Below, piece after piece: positions 42,577 through 51,511 of a stretch of 64,000 bases of DNA (positions are counted from its first letter, which is position 1; the number at the start of each line of letters is the position of its first letter). This DNA comes from Rothia halotolerans (GTDB taxonomy: Bacteria > Actinomycetota > Actinomycetes > Actinomycetales > Micrococcaceae). The translations under genes and the position numbers were made by a program. The DNA lies in the NCBI RefSeq assembly GCF_004136635.1, contig NZ_NOIU01000001.1, positions 62,001-126,000 on the forward strand. The letters are read 5' to 3'. Under the pieces are notes generated by a model. It saw only the letters and a list, made by a program, of their open reading frames with translations, ran no database searches and had not been told where the DNA came from.

Positions 42577-44166
42577 CTAGATAAGACCCGACTTCTCCGC
42601 CACCAGGCGCAGCTCCTCGCGATTGCTGACGCCCATTTTCCGATACAGCATCCGCTGATGGGTCTTCAGGGTGTTGAAGGAGATGAGCAGTCTCTCCGCG
42701 ATCTCCTTCCGGGTGCCCTCGCCGCAGAGGGCCGGGAGCAGCTCCATCTCCCGCGGCGTCAGGCCCGGCCTGGCATGTGCCGCCCCGCCCGGGCGGGGCC
42801 AGTCGTCCACGGAGGCCTCTGCGAAGCGGCGCACCCTCGTGCTGAACTCCCCGATCTCCGCCTCGCGCAGGCCTCCGGTCCGCCTCAGACCCTCCCCGAG
42901 GAAGGCCGCCGCCTCCTCGGGACGGCCGCTCTGCAACGCGGCGTCGGCCCCCATCGAGGAGCGCAGCAGCTCCAGGCGGCGCAGCGAGCGGGTGTCCGGC
43001 CGGAGCGAGGCCGCTGCCTCGAGCGCCTCCTCGGGACGGCCGGACCGCAGAGCCACCCGACTGCGCACCAGGCGCGTGAGGAAGAACTGCTGATCCGCCT
43101 CGTCGAGGTGGCGGTCCGCGACGTCGGGCCTCCCGTCCTCCAGCTCGAAGCAGGCTCGTGCGATGGGCAGCGCGCTGCCGGGGAATCCGTCGCCCCGCAG
43201 CTCGGCGGGGATCCTCGCCTCGAGCTCGTCCAGGCGCCCGCGGAACGCCGGCAGCGCCCCCTGGCGGCGGCAGGCCCGCCAGAGCGCGTAGACGTAGAAG
43301 GGCCAGAGCTTCCCCAGGGCGTCGATCTGGGCGCCGCCCGCCAGGCGCAGCAGCGCGCCCGGTCGCTGCTCGCCGTCGGCGATGGCGCGGGTGAAGCGGG
43401 TGTCGAGGTCGATCTGCGCCTCGACCCAGCTCTTGGTGCGGCCGGCGTAGGCGGAGGTGGACAGCTTGGCCCGCGCGACGGCGTCGTCGCCGAAGAGCAC
43501 GTGCACCAGCGCCGTCTTGACGAGGGCGTCGCGGGAGTACATGCCCATCCGGCGAGGCGGCTCGGCCGACTGCACGGCCGCGAAGGCCTCCAGCGCCGCC
43601 GACATCTCCCCCGCGAGCATCGACGTCACCCCGATCTCGTAGCAGCACATCGCCTTCCACACGGCGGGGTTCACGCCCTCGGGCCGCAGCGCGAGCACCT
43701 CGCGCACCGACAGCCCCGCCTCCATCGCGGCGCGCGGCCGGCCGCGGCGCTGCTCCCGCAGCTCGCAGACCATCGCCCAGACGCTGTGCCGCCCCGCTTC
43801 GCCGCACCCCTCCTGCTCGGAGCGGTCGGCTTGGCCTGCGTGGACGACGCCGCCCGGGTGCACCTCCGGGCTGGCGCGCCCCGTGGGGACGGCGCGCCTC
43901 GCGGAACCGGCATGGCCCATGGAGCCGGCGTGTCCTACGGGCCCGGCATCGCACCATCCCGCGTGAGGGCCCGTGCCGAAGACGTAGTGGACCACGTCCG
44001 AGGCCGCCGCGCGGTGCCGCGGCAGCGCCTCCAGCAGCCGGCGCGTGTGCCAGGGCCGGATGGCGTGCCAGGACTCCAGAGGGTGACTCTCGATCACGTT
44101 CAGCAGGGCATCCGCGTCGCCCGCCCAGAGGGCGCGTCTCAGATCAGCCAATGTCGTCGCTACCAT
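42577..44166 (-). CDS. LuxR-family regulator with long TPR-like N-terminus
   Basis: 529 residues from ATG 44166. The C-terminal LuxR helix-turn-helix is clear: LTPREMELLPALCGEGTRKEIAERLLISFNTLKTHQRMLYRKMGVSNREEL (about 465-520). The ~450-residue N-terminal part is alpha-helical and Ala/Leu/Arg-rich with repeats of TPR character (AALEAFAAVQSAEPPRRMG, RPEEALEAAASL, GRPEEAAAFLG). No P-loop is seen, unlike full MalT-type proteins. A low-complexity HAGS-rich insert sits near residues 80-100. The target is unknown. Confidence 0.85.
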   Translation of the reverse strand: MVATTLADLRRALWAGDADALLNVIESHPLESWHAIRPWHTRRLLEALPRHRAAASDVVHYVFGTGPHAGWCDAGPVGHAGSMGHAGSARRAVPTGRASPEVHPGGVVHAGQADRSEQEGCGEAGRHSVWAMVCELREQRRGRPRAAMEAGLSVREVLALRPEGVNPAVWKAMCCYEIGVTSMLAGEMSAALEAFAAVQSAEPPRRMGMYSRDALVKTALVHVLFGDDAVARAKLSTSAYAGRTKSWVEAQIDLDTRFTRAIADGEQRPGALLRLAGGAQIDALGKLWPFYVYALWRACRRQGALPAFRGRLDELEARIPAELRGDGFPGSALPIARACFELEDGRPDVADRHLDEADQQFFLTRLVRSRVALRSGRPEEALEAAASLRPDTRSLRRLELLRSSMGADAALQSGRPEEAAAFLGEGLRRTGGLREAEIGEFSTRVRRFAEASVDDWPRPGGAAHARPGLTPREMELLPALCGEGTRKEIAERLLISFNTLKTHQRMLYRKMGVSNREELRLVAEKSGLI

Positions 44167-44483
44167 TCCCACATGATCCCCCCGACACCCCACAGTGTCC
44201 ATGAATTGTCAAGAAACGGCGAGTCTCCGGAAAGGGGAAAACGTCAGCTTGCTTCGCAATAGTCGGGAGTGACGAGAATTCGCTAATGGGACGCTCTGTG
44301 AAAGATTCGCCACAGGGGTTTCAGAGGCTCTCCGCCGAGGTGGGCGGAAGCGGACGAAGGAGTTCCAGCGGATAAAAAGGTGATGAAGTTCACCATATCG
44401 GCATCTCCCCTCGCACCGCGCGGCGTCGGATCCGCCTCCGCGCAGCGCCCGATGCGGGGTCGCGTGTGCCATCATCATGACTC
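44167..44483. other. 317-bp intergenic region
   Basis: AT-richer than its surroundings, especially 44205-44400 (GAATTGTCAAGAAACGGC, GATAAAAAGGTGATGAAG). It probably holds promoters for the LuxR gene and the small membrane protein gene. No gene seen. Confidence 0.45.
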
Positions 44484-44882
44484 ATGGACAGCGTTCTGGA
44501 CGTCGTGGGCGTCGTCGCGGAGACCCTCTCGTGGATCGGCCTCGGGGCGGGGCTGCTGCTCGCCGTCGCGGCCCTGTTCATCCGGCTCTACGACGGCTCG
44601 TGGCAGCCTGCGACCATCGTCCTCCTCGAGGAGGACCGCGGGCCGATCGCGCGGTGGATCCTCGAGGACGGCATCCATCAGCGCCCCCTGACCCCTGCGG
44701 AGATCGCCGCGCTCGGCTCTGCGGAGGTGCATCGCGCCTACGTCAGCACACGGGACCCGGGGTGGATGCGCCTGCACCGCACCGCGGCGGCGGTCCGCGT
44801 CGTCCCGCGGCTGGCGCTGATCTTCCTCGGCGTCGGCGCCCTCGGGTGGCTGGTCTCGCTGATCCAGGCGCTGATCGGCTGA
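44484..44882 (+). CDS. Two-helix membrane protein of unknown function
   Basis: 132 residues. Helices at about 15-35 (LSWIGLGAGLLLAVAALFIRLY) and 105-130 (RVVPRLALIFLGVGALGWLVSLIQALI) flank a soluble loop with an EEDRGPIARWILEDGIHQRPLTPAEIAALG motif. No ribosome site is obvious at ATG 44484. Unknown family; the conserved-looking loop suggests a real protein. Confidence 0.65.
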   Translation: MDSVLDVVGVVAETLSWIGLGAGLLLAVAALFIRLYDGSWQPATIVLLEEDRGPIARWILEDGIHQRPLTPAEIAALGSAEVHRAYVSTRDPGWMRLHRTAAAVRVVPRLALIFLGVGALGWLVSLIQALIG

Positions 44883-44994
44883 GCGCCCGGACGCCGGGTC
44901 TCCGCAGGCCGGGCCTGGGATGCCCTGGGCCGTCTTCGACCACCGGGCACGCGGGCGCGTCGCCCAGGCGTGACGCCGTGGGCCTGGGGACCGT

Positions 44995-45847
44995 CTACTC
45001 GAACAGGTTCCCGCCGAAGCCCCACTGGGAGCCGAGCTCGCCCAGCCGGTCCAGGCCGGCCCCGCCGAGCAGGCCCTCGGCGTCGACCCCCTCGGTCATC
45101 TGACCGAGCTCCGCGATCTCCTCCGGCGCCTCCAGCCCCTGCAGGCCCTCCAGCAGCGGCCCGGCGGCCGCGCTGAGAACCGCGCCGCCCGCCACCGCGG
45201 CGAGCAGTCCCCCGCCCGCCGCTCCGATGCCGACGCCGGCCGCCGCGGCCCCCAGCCCGCGCCCCCGTCCGCCCTGTGCCGCGCCCGCGCCTCCTCCGCC
45301 CAGCACGCGCTGGATCAGGCCGGGCTTCATGACCTCGGCCCGGGTCGCCGAGCGCGCGAGGTCCTCCGGCCGGGAGGACGCGGGACGCTCCGGGGCGGGG
45401 AACTCGGCGTCGAAGCGCGAGCGCACCTCGTCGCGCTGCTCGGGCGAGAGGCGGTCGAAGGCGTCCCGGTTGACCTGCTCGAGCTTCTCCGGCGGGGCCG
45501 TGCGGGTCAGGTACTCGTACTTGGCGAGCGCGCTCCTCCTCGGAGGAAGCGCCGTCCGGGCGCTGGCCGCCCGGGACGGAGGGACCGCCGGTCCTGGCTC
45601 CTGCGAGGTCGCCGGGGCCCGCGGTCCGGCCGTCGGGGGTCCCGGCTCGCTGCTCCCCCGGCCGCGCGCCCTGGGGGCTCCCGCCGGGCTGCTCGGCGGG
45701 CGCCGTCTTCTCCTGGACCTTCTGCGCCACCGTGTGGGCGATCGCCCGCCAGTCGCGGCCCCCGCCCTGGCGCCCGGAGGCGCCCCGGTCCGATCTGGAC
45801 GAGGCGGCGTCGACGATCGTCTTGAAGAGTCTGGACATGCTGCTCAT
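44995..45847 (-). pseudogene. Low-complexity Micrococcales protein, frameshifted
   Basis: The N-terminus from ATG 45847 (MSSMSRLFKTIVDAAS, GGAAGG 8 nt upstream) is open until about 45530. There the frame should change to give ALAKYEYLTRTAPPEKLEQVNRDAFDRLSPEQRDEV and then the Gly/Ala-rich C-terminus ending at 44995. Restoring 2 nt in the run gcgcgc near 45526-45533 makes one 284-residue protein. The family (a short RLF start, a DYLLQT-like block, a Gly-rich tail) is common in Micrococcales and has no known function. It could also be a sequencing artefact. Confidence 0.7.
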
Positions 45848-46098
45848 GGGCGGGGCCTTCCGTGGTCGAGCCATCAGTGACCCTCACTGTGGCTCACCGC
45901 ACTGGGAAATACCCGGGGATCACCAGGGAGAACGGCATGGATCCGGGCGCGACGCCGCGACGCCGCGGCCGGCCCCGCCTTCCCAGGGATCCGCGCCGAC
46001 CCGGGGACGGGGCCGCCTGCCCCCTCGGCCTCCGGCCCGGGTCGGGGCTAGGGTCGAGGGAAGACGGCGTCCGCACGCGCCGGGGAACGGGAGGCTCC

Positions 46099-47517
46099 AT
46101 GAGGATCGCGGTGGTCGGATCGGGCCCCAACGGCCTGACGGCGGCCTGCAGGCTCGCCCGGGCGGGACTCGAGGTGACCGTGTACGAGCGGGCCGAGGCC
46201 CCCGGCGGCGCCTGCCGCTCCGCGCCCGTGCTCGGCGAAGGGACGGTCGTGGACCTGGGTGCCGCCGCCCATCCCTTCGGAGCGGCGAGCCCGGCCTTCG
46301 CGGCGCTGGGCCTGCAGGACCGCGGCCTCGAATGGCTCCATCCGGAGGTCCCTCTCGCCCATCCCCTCCCCGGCGGACCCGCCGCCCTGCTCCGGCGCGA
46401 CGCCGAGGGGACCGCCCGCGGCCTGGGCCGCGACACCCGGGCCTGGCGCGCCGTCCACGCCCCGTTCGCCGAGGCCCCCGAGGCGATCCCGCGCAACGTC
46501 ATGGGGCCGCTCCTGCGCTGGCCGCGCGACCCGCTCGTCATGGCGAGGTTCGGTGCCCGGGCGGTGTGGAGCGCCTCCGCCCTGGCCCGCGCGGCCTTCC
46601 GGGGCGAGCGGGCCAGGGCGCTGTTCACCGGATCGGCCCTGCACTCCATGCTGCCGCCGACCCACCCGCTCACCGCGGCCTTCGGCGGCGTCTTCGGATC
46701 CCTGGGGATGACCAGCGGCTGGCCCGTGGCCCGGGGCGGCTCGCAGGCGATCGTGGACGCGCTGGTGCGGACCCTGACCGAGGCCGGCGGGAGCATCCGC
46801 TGCGGCGTGGAGGTGACCGACCTGAGAGAGCTGCCGGCGCACGACGCGGCGGTGCTCGACGTCGTGCCCTCCCGCCTCCTGGAGCTCGGCGGCACGGACC
46901 TGCCGGAGCGGTACGCGCGCCGCCTCAGCCGGTGGCGCCACGGCCCCGCCGCCCACAAGGTGGACTACCTGCTCGACGGCCCTGTCCCCTGGACGGACCC
47001 GGCGGTGGCCGGTGCTGGGACCGCGCACGTCGTCGGGAGCACCCGCGAGATGGCGGAGGCGGAGGCCGCCGTGCGCCGCGGCTCGCTGCCCCAGCGGCCC
47101 TTCGTCATGGTCACCCAGCAGCAGGCTGCCGACCCCTCTCGCTGCTCCCTGCCCGGCCGTCACGTGCTGTGGGCCTACGCGCACGTGCCGAACGGCTGCG
47201 AGCGGGACGTCCGGCCCCTGATCGACGCGCAGATCGAGCGGTTCGCCCCGGGGTTCCGGGACCGGATCCTCGAGGCCCAGGTGACCTCCCCCGCCGCACT
47301 GGAGCACTGGGACCCCAACCTGGTGGGCGGGGACATCGGCGGAGGGTCCCTGAGCGGGCTCCAGCAGGTCTTCCGCCCGACGCCGTCCTGGCAGCCGTAC
47401 CGGGCCGGCCGCCGCGGCCTGTACCTCTGCTCATCCTCGACGCCGCCCGGCGGCGGCGCGCACGGGATGGGCGGATGGAACGCGGCCGGCGTCGTGCTGC
47501 GGGATCTCGGGGCATGA
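46099..47517 (+). CDS. NAD(P)/FAD-dependent oxidoreductase (phytoene dehydrogenase-like)
   Basis: 472 residues from ATG 46099 after GGGAGGCTCC. Dinucleotide fold MRIAVVGSGPNGLTAACRLARAGLEVTVYE (GxGxxG), then AEAPGGACRSA, and the C-terminal FAD contact YLCSSSTPPGGGAHGMGGWNAA. The layout matches CrtI-type desaturases and related amine oxidases. The substrate is unclear; no carotenoid genes flank it. The upstream open frame is not coding-like. Confidence 0.9.
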   Translation: MRIAVVGSGPNGLTAACRLARAGLEVTVYERAEAPGGACRSAPVLGEGTVVDLGAAAHPFGAASPAFAALGLQDRGLEWLHPEVPLAHPLPGGPAALLRRDAEGTARGLGRDTRAWRAVHAPFAEAPEAIPRNVMGPLLRWPRDPLVMARFGARAVWSASALARAAFRGERARALFTGSALHSMLPPTHPLTAAFGGVFGSLGMTSGWPVARGGSQAIVDALVRTLTEAGGSIRCGVEVTDLRELPAHDAAVLDVVPSRLLELGGTDLPERYARRLSRWRHGPAAHKVDYLLDGPVPWTDPAVAGAGTAHVVGSTREMAEAEAAVRRGSLPQRPFVMVTQQQAADPSRCSLPGRHVLWAYAHVPNGCERDVRPLIDAQIERFAPGFRDRILEAQVTSPAALEHWDPNLVGGDIGGGSLSGLQQVFRPTPSWQPYRAGRRGLYLCSSSTPPGGGAHGMGGWNAAGVVLRDLGA

Positions 47518-47668
47518 TCTCGGGGCACGATAGCGAAGAGTCACTGTGATTTAGGGCACCTTTCGCAGGGCACCCCCGTTCACCATCTTGGATCTGACTA
47601 GGAGTTTCATTGTGCACCAGGGTGAACCGGGCTTCGGCGATGCAGATTTTTTCTGCGGAAACCTCAGG

Positions 47669-47687
47669 TGAGGGTAGCCAAACCTCA
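47669..47687 (+). promoter_or_regulatory. DtxR/IdeR iron-box-like site
   Basis: TGAGGGTAGCCAAACCTCA matches the DtxR/IdeR consensus TTAGGTTAGGCTAACCTAA at 14 of 19 positions and keeps the dyad TGAGG/CCTCA. A -10-like TAGGTT or TATGTT follows at 47694-47704. The metal-loaded repressor would block this promoter (inference). Confidence 0.5.
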
Positions 47688-47705
47688 TCCCATTAGGTTA
47701 TGTTT

Positions 47706-47852
47706 TTATTACCAAATAGCCGGGAGGCAGTTCGGAGGGAACGGCGGACCATCCGCCGCCTGACGGACCGGCGCCTCCGCCGTGTGAAGATCTTCTTCCT
47801 GTGTGTGATGCAAAGGATGGGCCCCGGGAGACCGGGGCCCATCCGCCTTTTA
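47706..47852 (+). ncRNA. Candidate iron-regulated small RNA
   Basis: Short interval bounded by an iron-box promoter and a factor-independent terminator, with a 7-bp hairpin inside and no convincing ORF. The left end is inferred from the -10 box. It could instead be a long leader of the monooxygenase gene with an attenuator. Confidence 0.35.
47815..47852 (+). terminator. Strong intrinsic terminator
   Basis: GGATGGGCCCCGG (47815-47827) and CCGGGGCCCATCC (47832-47844), GAGA loop, then GCCTTTTA. It is one of the few in the window with a T-tract. Confidence 0.9.
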
Positions 47853-47971
47853 AGCCGTCCCTGCTGGCCGGTCCTCGCCCCGCCCTCCTGCGCCCCGCTG
47901 CAGCCGAGTAGAATCAACCGCCTCGCGAAGGAGCCGGCCCAGCGCGCCGGGGAGAGGCAGGGGATCAGAAG

Positions 47972-49503
47972 ATGGACTCGTACGACGTCGTCGTGGCGGG
48001 AGCCGGCCCAGTGGGCCTGTTGCTCGCTGGGGACCTGGCCGGCGCGGGGATTCGGGTCCTGGTGGTGGACCGGCTCGCCGCTCCCGGCGCCGAGCCGAAG
48101 GCGAACGCCGTGGTCGGGCAGGCGGCCCGGCTGCTGCGCCATCGGGGCCTGCCGGAGCGGATGGGCCTCGCCGAGCCTCCCGCAGCGTCGTCGGTCTTCC
48201 AGTTCGGGGGCATCCCGCTGGACCTGACCTCCGCCCCGGAGGATCCGCTGCACGGCCTGCCCGTCACCCAGCGGGGCCTCGAGGCGGCGCTGGCCGAGAG
48301 GGCGTCCGAGCTGGGCGCGGAGCTCAGGAGGCCGTGCGAGCTCCTCGGCTGGACCGAGGAGGGCGGCTCGGTGTCCGTGCGGGTCCGCGAGGAAGCCGGG
48401 GAGAGCCGCGTCTGCGCGGCGTACCTCGTCGGCTGCGACGGCGCTTCGAGCCGGGTCCGCGGCCTCGCGGGCATCGGGTTCCCCGGCGTCACCGACGCGG
48501 AGGTCGTCTCGCGCACCGCCGAGGCCCACATCCTGGGCGCCGAGGTCAGGCCGCGGGAGGCCGCGGCCGAGGTCCCCGGGGCCGGCCGGCTGGGGCTCTA
48601 CCAGTGGCACCGGACGGAAGCGGGAGCGTGGGTGATGATGCCGCGCCCGGGTGGGGCCCTGCTGGTCAGCGTCATGGAATGGGGCGACGGGGAGCCTGCC
48701 GGAGCAGAGAAGCCCGAGGTGACCGTGGAGGAGGTCTCCGAGGCCCTGAGGAGGGTGCTGGGGGCCCGGGTCCCGCTGCGGGCGCCCGAGGGCCCCGGAC
48801 CGCACCAGCTGCGCCGTTGGAGGGGGCGCAACACGCGCATCGCCTCCTCCTACCGCCGCGGCCGCGTCCTGCTCGCCGGCGACGCCGCGCACGTCCACAA
48901 CGCCGTCGGCGCGCCGGGGCTGAACGTCGGCCTCCAGGACGCCGCCTGCCTGGCATGGCGCCTCGCCGCGACGCTGCGGGGCGCCGGCGATCTGCTCCCC
49001 GGCTACGAGGCGGAGCGGCGCCCCGCCGCCGAGCGGGTCGCGATGCAGACGCAGGTGCAGACCCTACTGCTGTCCCCGGGCAGCGCGATCGCCTCGCTGC
49101 GGGCACTGCTGACGGAGCTGTTCGAGGAGCCGGCCGTCACCGGGCGCATGGCGCGCCTGCTCGAGGGATCCGACGTCGTCTATCCCGCCGCCGCCGGGGC
49201 CCACCCGCTGGTCGGCCGGTTCGTCCCCGCCGTCGGCGACCTCGACGCCCGGCTGGGCTCCGCGCTGCCGACCCTGGTGGACTTCGGCGGCTGGCAGGAA
49301 CCGGTCCCTCCCGGCCTCGCGGTGGTGCGGCTGCCGTCCGGGGATCGCTCAGGCGCCGGGGGGGGCGGGATGCCGCGGGGACGCCCGCCGCCGCGCTGGT
49401 CCGCCCGGACGGCTACGTGGCGTGGGCCGCGGAAGAGGGCGTCCCCGAGACTGCGGCCGGGCTGCGCCGGGCCGCCGCGGAGCTGGCCGTCACGTCTCGG
49501 TGA
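47972..49503 (+). pseudogene. FAD-binding aromatic monooxygenase, frameshifted at G8 tract
   Basis: From ATG 47972 the frame gives the FAD hydroxylase fold: VVVAGAGPVGLLLAGDLAGAGIRVLVVDR, YLVGCDGASSRVRGLAGI, and GRVLLAGDAAHVHNAVGAPGLNVGLQDA. These are PgaE/RdmE-like enzymes that hydroxylate aromatic or polyketide rings. After RSGAGGGG the frame goes wrong; the expected tail LVRPDGYVAWAAEEGVPETAAGLRRAAAELA lies in another frame ending at 49503. One added G at 49358-49365 would join them (about 510 residues). It may be truncated, phase-variable, or a sequencing slip. Confidence 0.8.
49358..49365 (+). repeat. Poly-G (8) tract
   Basis: Eight G in a row exactly where the monooxygenase frame breaks. 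Homopolymers of this length slip in replication and in sequencing. Confidence 0.95.
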
Positions 49504-49690
49504 GGACGCCCCAGAGGTCAGGGAGCCGGGCCTAGCCGGTGAGGCGGCCGAGGGGCCGGAGCCGCGCTCCACCGGTGAGGCGGCCTCCGACGTCGGGGGC
49601 TCGGCGCTGCCCGCGAGACGGCGTCGGACAGCGGCGCCAGGGTCTCCCGGACGCCCCCGACACCGGCGGCGCCCGCGGTTCCCGCTGCCC

Positions 49691-51391
49691 TCAGGCGCCC
49701 ACGGCCCGCAGGCCGTCCTCCAGGCGCCGCTCGTGCTCCCCGGCCATGCCGCCCAGCAGGATGCCGACGGCGAGCCGGTCGGCGTCGCGCCTCTGCAGCG
49801 TCCTCGCCGCGTGCTCCAGCCAGTCCTGCGCGGCGCCGGCGTCCATCAGGCGGCCCAGGACCGACTGCGTCGCGGAGGCCTCCGAGCGCAGGGCGTCCAC
49901 CTTGGCGGCCCGCTTCTGCGAGAGGACGCCGGTGGCCTCCAGGGCCTCGGCGGCGTACCGCAGGCTCTTGGCGGCCTTGCGGACGTCGTGGAGCCGTCGC
50001 AGGACCTTGCGGCCGGGCGCCGCGTCCTCCTCGGCCCCGACGTGCAGCCCGAGGGCCGCCACCGCCTCCGGGCCGACCTCGCCGGCACCGGCCTTCCGCC
50101 ACGCCGCGCGGGCCTTCTCCCGGCGGCGTCGCACCCTGCCCTCGAGCTCCTCGACCATCCGGCGGCCCAGCTTGCGCGGGGAGGCGTCCGCCACGGAGCG
50201 GCGGAGCCTCGGCTCTTCGACCAGGGCGGTGAGCTCCTCGAGGACTCTCCGGTGCTCCTCGGATCCCAGGTGGGCGACGGCGCGCCGGTGGGCGGCCCGC
50301 CCCTCCTCCTCGAGCAGGTCCTCCAGCTCGCGGCGGGCCGCCCGGGTCAGCCCCGGCCAGGCGGACTGCCGCTCGATCTCCTTGCGGATGACCTCCAGGT
50401 CCCGCTCCTCGCCCAGGGCCAGGCCCGCCGAGCGCAGGCCCTCCACGATGCCCTCGCTGAGGGACCGCGGCATGGAGCCGCGCAGGCCCCGCAGGATGCT
50501 GCGGATGGACCGCATCCGGATCCGCAGCTGATGGACGGCGTCGGGGGCGTCCGCGCGCACCGCCAGGTCGAGGACCGGCAGCTCCTCCAGGTGGGGGCGG
50601 AGCAGGGCGGTCACCAAGGCCGCCCCGTTGGCGACCGGGGCCCCGGTCCCGCCGGGGGTCGCCGCCTCGTCCCGCGATCCCTTCCCGGCAGGCTTCTCCC
50701 TGCTCGGATCCTCCGCCGTCGGCTTCCCTCCGGTCGGGTACTCCTCGCCGGGGATGTCCGCCGCCTCGTCGAAGGCCCGGTCCTCCCCCAGCGCGCGGGC
50801 GATCTTCGCGACCGAGGAGGACTCGGCGGCCCCGGCCTTCCGCAGCGCCTCGTCGAGGACCGAGAAGGCGTGCTCGGCGACCTCGGCGGGCAACCCGGCG
50901 TCGGCTAGCTCCACCTCCCACTCGCGCCACGCCCGCTCCCGGCCGGTGGAGTGGTCCAGCGCCCGGACGTCGTCGTCGCACACCTCGACCACCTGCTCGC
51001 CCCGCTCGTCCTCCAGCAGGGTGCGACGCCGGTGGGTCGCCAGATGCGCCAGCGGCACCAGCGGCGCCTCGCCGGTCAGCCCGCTCACCAGGCTCTGCAC
51101 GGCCCGGGGCATCCCGGTGCGGTCCTTCAGCAGCGGGAAGTGCACCTCGTGCCGGGCGCCGTTCCAGCTGAACTTCACGTGCCAGCCCTCGTCGTGACCG
51201 CCCCGCCGCCTGCGCAGCGCGACCTTCCGGGCCAGCAGGTCGCGGGCCTCGGTGTCGAAGTACGTGGCGTCGAGCTCCTGGTCCTGCACCTCGGCGACGG
51301 AGAGGCCGGGGACGTCCTCGAGGTCGGGCCCTGCGGTCCCGTCCGCGGGGGCCTCGTACTTCTTCTCGATCTCCAGCTGGCTCTTGCTCAT
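49691..51391 (-). CDS. CYTH and CHAD domain protein
   Basis: 566 residues. The CYTH domain at ~1-210 opens with the ExExK signature (LEIEKKYE, residues 6-13) and has DATYFDTEARDLLARKVALRRRRGG. A disordered linker (about 215-255) leads to a CHAD domain (about 260-560), all-helical with positively charged HQLRIRMRSIRSILRGLRG and RRLHDVRKAAKSLRYAAEAL. CHAD binds polyphosphate, and CYTH enzymes cleave triphosphates. Such proteins probably localise to polyphosphate granules. ATG 51391. Confidence 0.93.
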   Translation of the reverse strand: MSKSQLEIEKKYEAPADGTAGPDLEDVPGLSVAEVQDQELDATYFDTEARDLLARKVALRRRRGGHDEGWHVKFSWNGARHEVHFPLLKDRTGMPRAVQSLVSGLTGEAPLVPLAHLATHRRRTLLEDERGEQVVEVCDDDVRALDHSTGRERAWREWEVELADAGLPAEVAEHAFSVLDEALRKAGAAESSSVAKIARALGEDRAFDEAADIPGEEYPTGGKPTAEDPSREKPAGKGSRDEAATPGGTGAPVANGAALVTALLRPHLEELPVLDLAVRADAPDAVHQLRIRMRSIRSILRGLRGSMPRSLSEGIVEGLRSAGLALGEERDLEVIRKEIERQSAWPGLTRAARRELEDLLEEEGRAAHRRAVAHLGSEEHRRVLEELTALVEEPRLRRSVADASPRKLGRRMVEELEGRVRRRREKARAAWRKAGAGEVGPEAVAALGLHVGAEEDAAPGRKVLRRLHDVRKAAKSLRYAAEALEATGVLSQKRAAKVDALRSEASATQSVLGRLMDAGAAQDWLEHAARTLQRRDADRLAVGILLGGMAGEHERRLEDGLRAVGA

Positions 51392-51511
51392 GGGGCCTCC
51401 GTGGGCCGTCGCCGCCGGCGGCCCGGTCGGGCGAGCGCGGTCCGCCGGGTGGGGCGGCGCGGTCGCGTCAGTGGGTGTGGTGGGCGGTCAGGGCGGCCCG
51501 CGCGCCGCGCC

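Larger units (their letters stand above)
47518..47971. other. 454-bp regulatory region between two FAD-enzyme genes
   Basis: AT-rich near 47530-47720. Contains a GCAGA/TCTGC hairpin around T5 (47642-47656), an iron-box-like site (47669-47687), a structured stretch with CGGCGGA/TCCGCCG (about 47741-47757) and a strong terminator (47815-47852). The frame opening at ATG 47700 continues into the next gene and looks non-coding. Confidence 0.55.

Noticed and set aside
47700-48227. Open frame of 175 codons starting in the iron-box region
   Set aside because: It runs through a strong terminator and into another frame of the monooxygenase gene, is Arg-rich and has no ribosome site.
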